From CAZLNO01 sp964561005 (lineage in GTDB: Bacteria; Pseudomonadota; Alphaproteobacteria; Kiloniellales; Rhodovibrionaceae), in the NCBI GenBank assembly GCA_964561005.1, contig CAZLNO010000138.1, positions 1-8,421 of the forward strand: 8,421 nucleotides of DNA. The letters are read 5' to 3'. The first letter of the stretch is position 1; each line of letters starts with the position of its first letter. This document shows, piece after piece, positions 1-6,066 of the stretch. The notes under the pieces were generated by a model. The model was not told where the DNA came from. It did no database searches and saw only the letters and a program-made list of their open reading frames with translations. The translations under genes and the position numbers were made by a program.

Positions 1-128
1 GTGCCAGTGATGTGCGCCATACCGGTGATGAAGGACTCCAACCAGTCCCCTCCCCTTTGGGGGAGGGCCAGGGAGGGGGACACGGCAAGACCGCGTCACG
101 AACCGCCGGCCAAGGGGTCCGTTCGCTG
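1..128. other. Leader upstream of ruvC, no gene recognised
   Basis: I recognise no coding sequence here. Reading frames run through this stretch into ruvC or its surroundings, but they cross the G/C-rich repeat at 46-84 and encode nothing I can identify. There is no convincing sigma70 promoter and no GAAC-N7-GAAC LexA box, so the promoter of the ruv-tol cluster probably lies further upstream. A purine-rich AAGGGG at 112-117 sits 11 nt before the ruvC ATG and is a plausible weak ribosome binding site. Confidence 0.5.
46..84 (+). repeat. G/C-rich dispersed palindromic repeat, copy 1
   Basis: This stretch matches 5161-5199 at 32 of 39 positions without gaps. Its core is a hairpin: CCCTCCCC at 48-55 pairs perfectly with GGGGAGGG at 60-67 around a 4-nt loop, and a second G-rich block (GGGAGGGGGAC) follows at 71-81. 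Downstream, a weaker GC palindrome around 91-97 may be the degraded second half of the element. The element is non-coding and resembles the REP-type intergenic repeats common in GC-rich proteobacteria. It lies 45 nt before ruvC, so it could act as an upstream terminator or affect the mRNA leader. That role is inference. Confidence 0.7.
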
Positions 129-650
129 ATGCGCGTCGTCGGGCTCGATCCAGGACTGCGCCGCACCGGCTGGGGGGTGATCGAGGCCGAGGGCGCGCGC
201 CTGGTCCATGTCGCCAACGGCACGGTGGAGACCGACGACGGCCTGTCCACGGCCGAGCGCCTGGTGCAGCTTCACGAGGGGCTGCAGGCGATGCTCGCCG
301 CCTACAAGCCCGACGCGGCGGCGGTCGAGGAGTCGCTGGTGAACAAGAACGCCAAGTCGACGCTGAAGCTGGGGGTGGCGCGCGGCGTGGTGCTGCTGGT
401 GCCGGCGCTGCGTGGCCTGCCGGTGGCGCAGTACCTGCCGATGATCGTCAAGAAGGCCGTGGTCGGCACCGGCCACGCCGCCAAGGAGCAGGTGGGCATG
501 ATGGTCGAGCGGCTGCTGCCCGGCGTGTCCATCGCCACGGCCGACTCGGCGGACGCGCTGGCGGTGGCGATCTGCCACGCGCACCACGCCGCCACGGGCA
601 ACCGCTGGCGGGCCCTGGCGGACAGCGGCAACGGGGAGCGGCGCTCGTGA
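129..650 (+). CDS. ruvC: Crossover junction endodeoxyribonuclease RuvC
   Basis: RuvC is the Holliday junction resolvase. As a dimer it cuts the four-way junction symmetrically with Mg2+ after RuvAB-driven branch migration. The 173-residue protein is the same length as E. coli RuvC. The four acidic catalytic positions are visible: D7 in the N-terminal VVGLDPG strand, E67 in VEESL, and D139 and D142 in ATADSADALAVAI. The segment NKNAKSTLKLGVARGV is family-typical. The frame is open 39 codons further upstream, but that part is encoded by repeat sequence. The ATG at 129 places the first beta strand and D7 exactly as in the family, so I chose it. The stop overlaps the GTG start of ruvA in a GTGA motif, which implies translational coupling. 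Confidence 0.95.
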   Translation: MRVVGLDPGLRRTGWGVIEAEGARLVHVANGTVETDDGLSTAERLVQLHEGLQAMLAAYKPDAAAVEESLVNKNAKSTLKLGVARGVVLLVPALRGLPVAQYLPMIVKKAVVGTGHAAKEQVGMMVERLLPGVSIATADSADALAVAICHAHHAATGNRWRALADSGNGERRS

Positions 651-1285
651 TCGGCAAGCTGCGCGGCATCGTGGATTCGCTGGACGCCGACGGCCTGGTC
701 CTGGACGTCCACGGCGTCGGCTACCTCGTCTATGCCTCGACGCGCACGCTGAACGCGCTGGGCGGACCGGGCGAGGCCGCCAGCCTGCTGATCGAGACCC
801 ACGTGCGCGAGGACCACATCCACCTCTACGGCTTCGCCGACAAGGCCGAGCGCGACTGGTTCCGCCTGCTGGGCACGGTGCAGGGCGTGGGCGTCCGCCA
901 TGCTCTCGCCATCCTTTCCGTGCTTCCTCCCAATGACTTGGCGCAGGCGATCGCGGCGCAGGACAAGGCGGCTGTCGCGCGCGCCAACGGCGTGGGGCCA
1001 AAGCTGGCGGGCCGCATCGTGACGGAGCTGAAGGACAAGGCGGGGAGCATCGCCCTCGGCCCCGCGGCGCAGGCGGCGACACCCGGCGACACCATGGGCG
1101 CGGTGGCCGGGGGCAACGGCAACGGCGCTGGCCAGGTCAGCGAGGACGCGGTCTCGGCGCTGACCAACCTGGGCTACCGCCGCGGCGAGGCCTTCGGCGC
1201 GGTGGCGGCGGTGGCGCGGCGGCTCGGCGCGGACGCGCCGCTGGAGACGCTGATCACGGAAGGGCTCAAGGAGCTGTCGCAATGA
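647..1285 (+). CDS. ruvA: Holliday junction branch-migration subunit RuvA
   Basis: RuvA binds the four-way junction as a tetramer and loads RuvB hexamers. The 212-residue protein shows the three expected domains: an OB-fold N-terminus (MIGKLRGIVDSL to about residue 64, ending HLYGFADKAERDWF), a helix-hairpin-helix domain with both hairpins visible (GTVQGVGVRHALAIL near residues 76-90 and ANGVGPKLAGRIVTELKDK near 113-131), and a C-terminal RuvB-binding domain (about 163-212, SEDAVSALTNLGYRRGEA). A Gly/Asn/Ala-rich linker (about 145-161) joins domains II and III. The start is GTG at 647 within the ruvC stop. The stop overlaps the ruvB ATG as ATGA. Length and motifs are ordinary. Confidence 0.95.
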   Translation: MIGKLRGIVDSLDADGLVLDVHGVGYLVYASTRTLNALGGPGEAASLLIETHVREDHIHLYGFADKAERDWFRLLGTVQGVGVRHALAILSVLPPNDLAQAIAAQDKAAVARANGVGPKLAGRIVTELKDKAGSIALGPAAQAATPGDTMGAVAGGNGNGAGQVSEDAVSALTNLGYRRGEAFGAVAAVARRLGADAPLETLITEGLKELSQ

Positions 1286-2355
1286 GCGACGAGGCACGCG
1301 TGGTCCAGGCGGAATACGGCGAGGAAGACCTCGCCGAGGCGCAGCTTCGCCCGCAGAGCCTCGACGCCTTCACCGGCCAGGCGCAGCTCCGCGCCAACCT
1401 CTCGGTGTTCATCCAGGCCGCGCGCAGCCGCGAGGAGGCGCTGGACCACGTGCTGTTCTTCGGCCCGCCGGGGCTGGGCAAGACGACGCTGGCGCAGATC
1501 GTCGCGCGCGAGCTGGGCGTGGGCTTCCGCCACACCTCCGGCCCGGTGATCGCGCGCCCCGGCGACCTGGCGGCCATCCTGACCAACCTGCAGCCGCGCG
1601 ACGTGCTGTTCATCGACGAGATCCACCGCCTCAGCCCGCAGGTCGAGGAGGTGCTCTATCCGGCGATGGAGGACTTCCAGCTCGACCTCATCATCGGCGA
1701 GGGGCCGGCGGCGCGCTCGGTGCGCATCGACCTGCCGCCCTTCACCCTGGTCGGCGCGACCACGCGCTCGGGCCTGATCACCACGCCGCTGCGCGAGCGC
1801 TTCGGCATCCCGCTGCGCCTGGAGTTCTACACCCCGGAGGAGCTGGAGCGCATCATCCGCCGGGGCGCGGGCGTGCTGGGCGTGGAGATGACCGCCGACG
1901 GCGCGCGGGAGGTGGCGCGCCGGGCGCGCGGCACGCCGCGCGTGGCCGGGCGGCTGCTGCGCCGGGTGCGCGACTTCGCCGCCGTCGCCGAGGCCGGCCG
2001 CATCGACGCGGAGGTGGCCGACGCGGCGCTGACCCGCCTGGACGTGGACGGGCGCGGGCTGGACGCCATGGACCGCCGCTACCTGCGGCGCATCGCCGAG
2101 GACTACGGCGGCGGGCCGGTCGGCGTGGAAACCCTGGCCGCGGCGCTGTCGGAGCAGCGCGACGTGCTGGAGGAGGTGATCGAGCCCTACCTGATCCAGC
2201 AGGGCCTGCTCCAGCGCACCCCGCGCGGGCGCATGCTGACCGGCAGCGGCTTCGGCTATCTGGGCCTGAAGCCGCCGGCGCATGTCGCGGCGCAGTTCGA
2301 CCTTCTGGCCGAGGCCGACGAGGCGACGCCCGACCCCGAAGGATCGCCGCGATGA
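1282..2355 (+). CDS. ruvB: Holliday junction DNA helicase RuvB
   Basis: RuvB is the AAA+ motor that, as two hexamers flanking RuvA, drives branch migration of Holliday junctions. Motifs in order in this 357-residue protein: the N-terminal RPQSLDAFTGQ segment (23-33), Walker A GPPGLGKTT (61-69), Walker B LFIDEIHRL (109-117, with DEIH at 112-115), sensor 1 GATTRSG (158-164), and the arginine-finger loop PLRERFG (169-175). The C-terminal winged-helix region contains DYGGGPVGVETLAAALSE and ends in a typical PRGRMLTGSGFGYLGL. The start ATG overlaps the ruvA stop, and the stop overlaps the ybgC ATG, both as ATGA. This is a complete, ordinary ruvB. The 23-residue tail after the winged helix is acidic and unremarkable. 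Confidence 0.97.
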   Translation: MSDEARVVQAEYGEEDLAEAQLRPQSLDAFTGQAQLRANLSVFIQAARSREEALDHVLFFGPPGLGKTTLAQIVARELGVGFRHTSGPVIARPGDLAAILTNLQPRDVLFIDEIHRLSPQVEEVLYPAMEDFQLDLIIGEGPAARSVRIDLPPFTLVGATTRSGLITTPLRERFGIPLRLEFYTPEELERIIRRGAGVLGVEMTADGAREVARRARGTPRVAGRLLRRVRDFAAVAEAGRIDAEVADAALTRLDVDGRGLDAMDRRYLRRIAEDYGGGPVGVETLAAALSEQRDVLEEVIEPYLIQQGLLQRTPRGRMLTGSGFGYLGLKPPAHVAAQFDLLAEADEATPDPEGSPR

Positions 2356-2837
2356 CCCGCGCCGACGCCCCTGCCCCGCCCGCCGAGGACGCCGTGCCGC
2401 TGTCCGGGCGCGTCGAGGAGGGCCGGCACCGGCTGTGGCTGCGGGTGTACTACGAGGACACCGACGCCGCCGGCATCGTCTACTACGCCAACTACCTGCG
2501 CTATGCCGAGCGGGCGCGCACCGAGATGCTGCGGCTGATCGGCGTGTCGCAGTTCGCCTTGCACGGCGAGGCCGGCCTGGCCTTCGCGGTGAAGGACTGC
2601 ACGGTCGACTACCGGCGGCCGGCGCGCCTGGACGACCTGCTGGAGGTGCGCTCCTGGCTGTCGAGCCTGACCCGCGCGCAGCTCACCGCCGAGCAGCACG
2701 TCCTGAACGCCGAGGACGGCGGCCTGCACGCGGTGCTGCGCGTGCGCGTGGCCTGCCTCGACGCCCAGGGGCGGGTCGCCCGGATTCCGCCGCCGATCGC
2801 CGCGGCGCTGAAACCCTACTGTCAATCGGGGGAGTGA
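2352..2837 (+). CDS. ybgC: Tol-Pal-associated acyl-CoA thioesterase (YbgC family)
   Basis: This is a 161-residue single hotdog-fold protein of the 4-hydroxybenzoyl-CoA thioesterase type. The diagnostic motif YYEDTDAAGIVYYANYLRYAERARTEML (about residues 33-60) carries the conserved Asp, probably D38 of EDTDAAG, taken as catalytic in this family. YbgC proteins hydrolyse acyl-CoA or acyl-ACP thioesters in the cytoplasm and have been linked to phospholipid metabolism at the membrane. Their true substrate in the Tol system is unsettled. The N-terminal ~20 residues are Pro/Ala-rich and not part of the fold. Position agrees with the call: its ATG overlaps the ruvB stop and tolQ begins 9 nt after its own stop, the standard ybgC-tolQRA order. 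Confidence 0.93.
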   Translation: MTRADAPAPPAEDAVPLSGRVEEGRHRLWLRVYYEDTDAAGIVYYANYLRYAERARTEMLRLIGVSQFALHGEAGLAFAVKDCTVDYRRPARLDDLLEVRSWLSSLTRAQLTAEQHVLNAEDGGLHAVLRVRVACLDAQGRVARIPPPIAAALKPYCQSGE

Positions 2838-2846
2838 ACCAAGCCG

Positions 2847-3575
2847 ATGGAGAGCAACGGCGTCGACGCAACCGGCCTGGGCGGACTCGCGGCCCAGGAC
2901 CTGACGATCTGGGGCCTGTTCCTGGAGGCCGACATCGTCGTCAAGGCGGTGATCGTGCTGCTGATCCTGGCCTCGGTGTGGAGCTGGGCCATCATCTTCG
3001 ACAAGGTGCTGCTGCTGCGCCGGCTGCGCCGGCGGGCCGAGGCCTTCGAGGAGCAGTTCTGGTCCGGCGGCACGCTGGACGACCTCTACGACCGCCTGTC
3101 CAGTCACCCCAGCGACCCCATGGCCTCGATCTTCGTCGCGGCGATGCGGGAGTGGCGGCGCTTCGTGGCCAAGGGCCACGACCTGAAGAACGCCGCGGTC
3201 TCCAGTCTGCAGCAGCGCATGGAGCGGGCCATGGACATCACCCTGGGCCGCGAGCTGGCGCAGGTGGAAAAGCGCATGATCTTCCTGGCCTCGGTGGGCT
3301 CGGCCGCGCCCTTCGTCGGGCTGTTCGGCACGGTGTGGGGAATCATGAACTCCTTCACCTCGATCGCCGCCTCGAAGAATACCTCGCTGGCCGTGGTCGC
3401 GCCGGGCATCGCCGAGGCGCTGTTCGCCACCGCCCTGGGCCTGGTGGCCGCGATCCCGGCGGTGATCGCCTACAACAAGCTGACCACCGACATTACCCGC
3501 TACGCCGACCGCCTGGAGGCCTTCGCCGGGGAGTTCTCGGCGATCCTCTCGCGCCAGCTCGAAGAGGCCCGCTGA
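2847..3575 (+). CDS. tolQ: Tol-Pal motor subunit TolQ
   Basis: TolQ is an inner-membrane subunit of the MotA/TolQ/ExbB family. With TolR it forms the proton channel that energises TolA and helps outer-membrane constriction during division. The 242-residue protein shows three transmembrane segments: about 30-52 (VIVLLILASVWSWAIIF), 144-169 (MIFLASVGSAAPFVGLFGTVWGIM) and 182-210 (VVAPGIAEALFATALGLVAAIPAVIAY). A long cytoplasmic domain with the basic stretch LRRLRRRAEAFEEQFW lies between the first two. The motifs GLFGTVWGIM and APGIAEALFATALGL are diagnostic. A strong Shine-Dalgarno GGGGGAG (2828-2834) overlaps the end of ybgC, 12 nt before the ATG. tolR follows after 3 nt. Confidence 0.95.
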   Translation: MESNGVDATGLGGLAAQDLTIWGLFLEADIVVKAVIVLLILASVWSWAIIFDKVLLLRRLRRRAEAFEEQFWSGGTLDDLYDRLSSHPSDPMASIFVAAMREWRRFVAKGHDLKNAAVSSLQQRMERAMDITLGRELAQVEKRMIFLASVGSAAPFVGLFGTVWGIMNSFTSIAASKNTSLAVVAPGIAEALFATALGLVAAIPAVIAYNKLTTDITRYADRLEAFAGEFSAILSRQLEEAR

Positions 3576-3578
3576 GCC

Positions 3579-4052
3579 ATGGCGGGCGGCATCGTCAACG
3601 GCAACGGGGCGGGCAACGGCGGCGGCCTCGGGGCGCGGCGGCGCCGGCGGCGGACGCACACGCCGATGAGCCAGATCAACGTGACGCCCTTCGTGGACGT
3701 CATGCTGGTGCTGCTGATCGTGTTCATGGTCACCGCGCCGCTGCTCACCGTCGGCGTGCCGGTGGACCTGCCCAAGAGCCAGGCGCAGTCGATCAACGAG
3801 CCGGTGGAGCCGCTGGTCGTCTCGGTGGACGCGGAGGGGCGGATCTACCTGCAGGAGAGCGAGATCACCCTGGCCGAGCTGGTGCCCAAGCTGCGCGCCA
3901 TCACCGAGCGCAAGCCCGACACCCGCATCTACGTGCGCGGCGACCAGGCCATCGCCTATGGCGAGGTGATGCGGGTCATGGGCCGCATCAACGGCGCCGG
4001 CTTCACCAAGGTGGCGTTGGTCACCGAGCAGGACCTGGAGGACGGACGCTAG
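3579..4052 (+). CDS. tolR: Tol-Pal motor subunit TolR
   Basis: TolR is a single-pass inner-membrane protein of the ExbD/TolR family that partners TolQ in the proton-driven motor. The 157-residue protein has a Gly/Asn-rich and then arginine-rich cytoplasmic head (residues 1-29, with six consecutive Arg at 20-25), the conserved MSQINVTPFVDVMLVLLIVFMV segment, one transmembrane helix at about 40-58, and a periplasmic domain. D40 in TPFVDVMLVLL is the family's essential proton-carrying aspartate (D23 in E. coli). The ATG at 3579 has AAGAGG 11 nt upstream. An internal ATG at codon 30 would also retain the conserved core, so the basic head depends on the start choice. It is 3 nt from tolQ and 3 nt from tolA. 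Confidence 0.94.
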   Translation: MAGGIVNGNGAGNGGGLGARRRRRRTHTPMSQINVTPFVDVMLVLLIVFMVTAPLLTVGVPVDLPKSQAQSINEPVEPLVVSVDAEGRIYLQESEITLAELVPKLRAITERKPDTRIYVRGDQAIAYGEVMRVMGRINGAGFTKVALVTEQDLEDGR

Positions 4053-4055
4053 GCG

Positions 4056-5060
4056 ATGCCGACCGGCGTGGCCATTTCCCTGGCGCTGCACCTCGCGGTG
4101 ATTGCCGCGATCTGGATCGGCGTGCCCGAGTTCGGCCGGCCGATGGCGCCCAGCGACCCCATCCCCGTCGAGGTGATCAGCGAGGCCGAGCTGGCCGCGC
4201 GCACGGGCGAGCCCAAGACGACGGCCCCCGAGCCCGAACGCGAACCCGAACCCGAACCGGCACCAGCGCCCGAGCCCGCCGAGCCGGAAGCCGAGGCCGG
4301 CGACGTGCCGCCGCCCCCGCCCGCCCCGGAAGTCGCCGAGGCCCCGCCGGCGCCGCAGCCGCCGGAGGCCGAGCCGCCCGCGCCGCCGCTGCCGACTCCG
4401 CCGCGGCCGCCGGCCAAGCCGGTCTCGAAGCCGGAGCCGGACCCCGAACCGCAACCCGAGCCCGAGCCCGAGCCCGAGCCGGAACGCGCGGAGGCCAGCG
4501 AGGACGCGCCGGACCTCTCCGCGCCGCGACCCCCGCAAAAGCCGCGGGTCCAGCTCGCCGACAAGCCCGAGGAGCGGGAGGAGCCGCGCGAGGACCGCCT
4601 GACCTCGATCCTCAAGAACGTAGCGAAGCTCGAACCGGCGGCGGAGGACGACAGGAAAGAGGAAGAGCGCGAGGAGGAATCCGAAGAAGCCGAAGAGGCC
4701 GAGCCGCGCCCGCAACAGGCGGAGAAGGAGAAGAAGGACGAGGCGATCGGCGATCGGCTCACGGCCGGCGAGCGCGAGGCGATCAAGCGTCAGATCAGCG
4801 ACAGGTGGAACGTGCCCGCCGGCGCCCGCGACGCCGAGAACCTGGTCATCAAGATCAAGGTCCGCCTGACCCGGGACGGCTCGGTCCGCCATACGGAAAT
4901 CCTGAGCACCGAGCGGATGAGCGACTCCTTCTACCGCGCCGCCGCCGAAAGCGCCCTGCGCGCCGTGCGCATGGCCTCGCCGCTACAGGGCCTGCCGCCG
5001 GAGAAGTACGAGAACTGGCGCGAGATCGACCTGACCTTCAATCCCAGGGAGATGTTCTGA
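4056..5060 (+). CDS. tolA: Cell envelope protein TolA (TonB/TolA-like periplasm-spanning)
   Basis: TolA links the TolQR motor to Pal/TolB at the outer membrane. The 334-residue protein has an N-terminal transmembrane anchor after only three residues (about 4-23). The anchor contains S8-x3-H12, like the SxxxH part of the TonB/TolA motor-contact motif. A long periplasmic stretch follows: Pro-Glu repeats at 58-68 and 126-143 with a Pro/Ala-rich segment between, then a highly charged Glu/Arg/Lys segment (about 171-230, probably helical). A compact C-terminal domain (about 237-334, including AIKRQISDRWNVPAG, VKIKVRLTRDGSV-like strands and ALRAVRMASPLQGLP) is of the TonB/TolA type. The tolR stop is in the same frame two codons upstream, which fixes the start at 4056. 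Unusually, tolB does not follow. Confidence 0.9.
   Translation: MPTGVAISLALHLAVIAAIWIGVPEFGRPMAPSDPIPVEVISEAELAARTGEPKTTAPEPEREPEPEPAPAPEPAEPEAEAGDVPPPPPAPEVAEAPPAPQPPEAEPPAPPLPTPPRPPAKPVSKPEPDPEPQPEPEPEPEPERAEASEDAPDLSAPRPPQKPRVQLADKPEEREEPREDRLTSILKNVAKLEPAAEDDRKEEEREEESEEAEEAEPRPQQAEKEKKDEAIGDRLTAGEREAIKRQISDRWNVPAGARDAENLVIKIKVRLTRDGSVRHTEILSTERMSDSFYRAAAESALRAVRMASPLQGLPPEKYENWREIDLTFNPREMF
4227..4484 (+). repeat. CCCGAR hexanucleotide repeats within tolA
   Basis: Two short tandem tracts of the hexamer CCCGAA/CCCGAG encode Pro-Glu dipeptides. They lie at about 4227-4259 (TolA residues 58-68) and about 4431-4484 (residues 126-143), the second containing four near-perfect CCCGAG copies at 4454-4478. 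Between them the sequence is Pro/Ala-rich without a strict period. Such tracts make a stiff, extended periplasmic spacer, as known for TonB. Six-base units can change copy number by slippage without breaking the frame. Confidence 0.7.
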
Positions 5061-5064
5061 ACGA

Positions 5065-5127
5065 CGCCCTGACGCGCCCGGCCGGGCGCGCCCCCCTCCC
5101 TGTCCCTCCCCCAATGGGGAGGGGACG
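5065..5127 (-). repeat. G/C-rich dispersed repeat, copy 2 (minus orientation)
   Basis: This 63-nt element is the reverse complement of 5159-5221 at 53 of 63 positions with no gaps. It begins 5 nt after the tolA stop. Its first part is a perfect 18-bp palindrome (5073-5090, CGCGCCCGGCCGGGCGCG). Its second part contains CCTCCCCC/GGGGAGG-type pairing around 5105-5124. I see no coding content. It belongs to the same family as the copy before ruvC. Confidence 0.85.
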
Positions 5128-5158
5128 CTGTCTTGAACATCCCCGTCCACTCAGACCC

Positions 5159-5221
5159 GGTCCCTTCCCCCTTGGGGGAAGGCTAGGATGGGGGACGCGC
5201 CCGGCAGGGCGCGTCAGGGCG
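5159..5221 (+). repeat. G/C-rich dispersed repeat, copy 3 (plus orientation)
   Basis: This is the partner of copy 2 in opposite orientation, separated from it by 31 nt (5128-5158). It holds a perfect 9-bp hairpin with a 2-nt loop: CCTTCCCCC at 5163-5171 pairs with GGGGGAAGG at 5174-5182. A near-perfect GC palindrome at 5196-5213 follows, with one base changed relative to copy 2. The outermost 26 nt (5196-5221) pair with 5065-5090 at 25 of 26 positions. Confidence 0.85.
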
Positions 5222-5236
5222 CCAACGTCCACGACC

Positions 5237-5467
5237 TCAGCCCTCGTCGTCGGGGCGGACGCTGTCCAGGATCTCGCACAACCGGTTGACCCGCGGGCTG
5301 CGCTGGCGGTGGATGCCCGGCGTGTCGTTGCTCAGCACCCACTGCCGCGCCTCGACAAGCTCGGCGACGGTTGCCTTGGTGGCGATGATCTCGGCGATCC
5401 GGGTGTCGTCGAGCTGGCCGGCGATGGTGAGGACGTCGCTTCGCGTCACGGGGCGGTTGCGCGCCAT
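5237..5467 (-). CDS. Small protein of unknown function (76 aa)
   Basis: I do not recognise a characterised family. The 76-residue sequence is soluble and predicted mostly helical, with a patterned core TRSDVLTIAGQLDDTRIAEIIATKATVAELVEARQWV (residues 8-44) followed by a basic stretch HRQRSPRVNRL and an acidic end. It has no signal peptide, membrane segment or metal-binding cluster. From memory, similar short proteins with a DxxxAEIIATGATxxEL core occur in alphaproteobacterial genomes, but I could not check this. A good Shine-Dalgarno AGGAG (minus strand, 5478-5474) lies 6 nt before the ATG, which supports expression. It lies downstream of the thioesterase gene on the same strand (73-nt gap) and converges on tolA. 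Confidence 0.75.
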   Translation of the reverse strand: MARNRPVTRSDVLTIAGQLDDTRIAEIIATKATVAELVEARQWVLSNDTPGIHRQRSPRVNRLCEILDSVRPDDEG

Positions 5468-5501
5468 CGGCGTCTCCTGAGCTGACAGATGGTTGGACAG
5501 G

Positions 5502-5529
5502 ATTTAAGCGGAGCGGCGGGGGAAAGCAA
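5502..5529 (-). promoter_or_regulatory. Weak candidate promoter for the 76-aa gene
   Basis: On the minus strand, TTGCTT (5529-5524) and TTAAAT (5507-5502) are separated by 16 nt, giving 3/6 and 4/6 matches to sigma70 hexamers. They lie in the 73-nt gap between the thioesterase stop and the small gene, 34 nt upstream of its start. This is the only AT-richer patch in that gap. The match is modest, and cotranscription with the thioesterase gene is equally possible. Confidence 0.3.
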
Positions 5530-5540
5530 ACCCTGCGTGA

Positions 5541-5993
5541 TCAGCCCCGCTCGACCGGCATGCCCTCGGGCGATTCGCTGCCGCGGACATACTTGAACAC
5601 GCCCTCGCCCCGGCCAAGCAACTCGCCGTCGGCATTGCGCACCTCGCAGTCGGCGAAGAACACACTGCGGCCGCCGCCGACCACCCGGCCCGCGGCCGTC
5701 AGGCGGTCGCCGGCGCGGGCCGGGGCCAGGAACTGCGTCGTGAGCTGCAGCGTCAGCGCACGGCGCACGTGGCCCGGCACGGCGCAATGGCAGCCGGCGT
5801 AACCGGCGGCGGAGTCGATCAGCGTCGTCAGCACCCCGCCGTGCATGAAGCCGCTGCGGTTGAGATGGCGCTCGGTGATCGCCAACACCATCTCGGCCTC
5901 GCCTTCCTCCCAGCGGGTCAGGCGATAGCCGATCAGGTCGGCGAAGCCGTGCGCCGGGGCCAGGGGGTCGGGCTGCTCGCGAACCTCGGTCAT
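5541..5993 (-). CDS. PaaI-family hotdog acyl-CoA thioesterase
   Basis: This is a 150-residue single hotdog domain. The family signature is clear: GFMHGGVLTTLIDSAAGYAG (residues 48-67), with the HGG oxyanion-type motif at 51-53, the presumed catalytic acid D60 and the conserved Gly64. The second half (VRRALTLQLTTQFLAPARAGDRLTAAGRVVGGGRSVFFADCEVRNADGELLGRGEGVFKYV) is the typical strand-rich hotdog core. Such proteins hydrolyse acyl-CoA thioesters in the cytoplasm. The substrate cannot be read from sequence, and I assign no symbol. The ATG at 5993 gives the usual family length. I see no Shine-Dalgarno in the ~20 nt before it. An open frame continues upstream across the imuA region but has no homology, so it is excluded. 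The gene is divergent from imuA. Confidence 0.88.
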   Translation of the reverse strand: MTEVREQPDPLAPAHGFADLIGYRLTRWEEGEAEMVLAITERHLNRSGFMHGGVLTTLIDSAAGYAGCHCAVPGHVRRALTLQLTTQFLAPARAGDRLTAAGRVVGGGRSVFFADCEVRNADGELLGRGEGVFKYVRGSESPEGMPVERG

Positions 5994-6037
5994 GGCGCGG
6001 GATGCTGGCGCAGCGCGGCGGGGATGTCCAGCGGTGC

Positions 6038-6066
6038 TTGACTCGCTGTCGGCGGCGATATAGAAC
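6038..6066 (+). promoter_or_regulatory. Sigma70-type promoter of imuA-imuB
   Basis: TTGACT at 6038-6043 (5 of 6 to the -35 consensus) and TAGAAC at 6061-6066 (4 of 6 to the -10) are separated by exactly 17 nt, inside the most AT-rich stretch of the window. TATAGA at 6059-6064 is an alternative -10 with a shorter 15-nt spacer. The -10 overlaps the LexA operator, so LexA binding should block RNA polymerase. Transcription would start around 6073, about 30 nt before the imuA ATG. Confidence 0.7.

Larger units (their letters stand above)
5065..5221. terminator. Probable bidirectional terminator formed by the inverted repeat pair
   Basis: The 157-nt inverted pair lies between convergent genes, 5 nt after the tolA stop and 15 nt before the stop of the minus-strand gene ending at 5237. 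The outer 26-bp arms differ at one position and would form a very stable GC-rich stem in RNA from either strand. The smaller internal hairpins are alternatives. No run of T follows, so this is not a classical intrinsic terminator. Its termination role is inferred from position and predicted stability. Confidence 0.5.

Noticed and set aside
100..124. SOS operator before ruvC (GAAC at 100-103 and GTTC at 121-124)
   Set aside because: The half-sites are inverted and 17 nt apart. Alphaproteobacterial LexA needs GAAC-N7-GAAC direct repeats, and no such motif lies in 1-128.
12..128. 39-residue N-terminal extension of RuvC from an ATG at 12
   Set aside because: It is encoded by the G/C-rich repeat and unrelated to RuvC. 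The start at 129 gives the standard 173 residues with D7 in place.
2256..4892. An 878-codon open frame on the minus strand opposite ybgC-tolA
   Set aside because: It is antisense to five clear, conserved genes. Its translation is dominated by Arg/Gly/Leu/His low complexity with no family motifs, as expected from GC-rich codon bias.
2282..5485. A 1067-codon open frame on the plus strand in a different phase from ybgC-tolA
   Set aside because: It overlaps well-supported genes in another phase, consists of Arg/Gly/Ala-rich sequence, and runs through the inverted repeats. It is a GC-content artefact.
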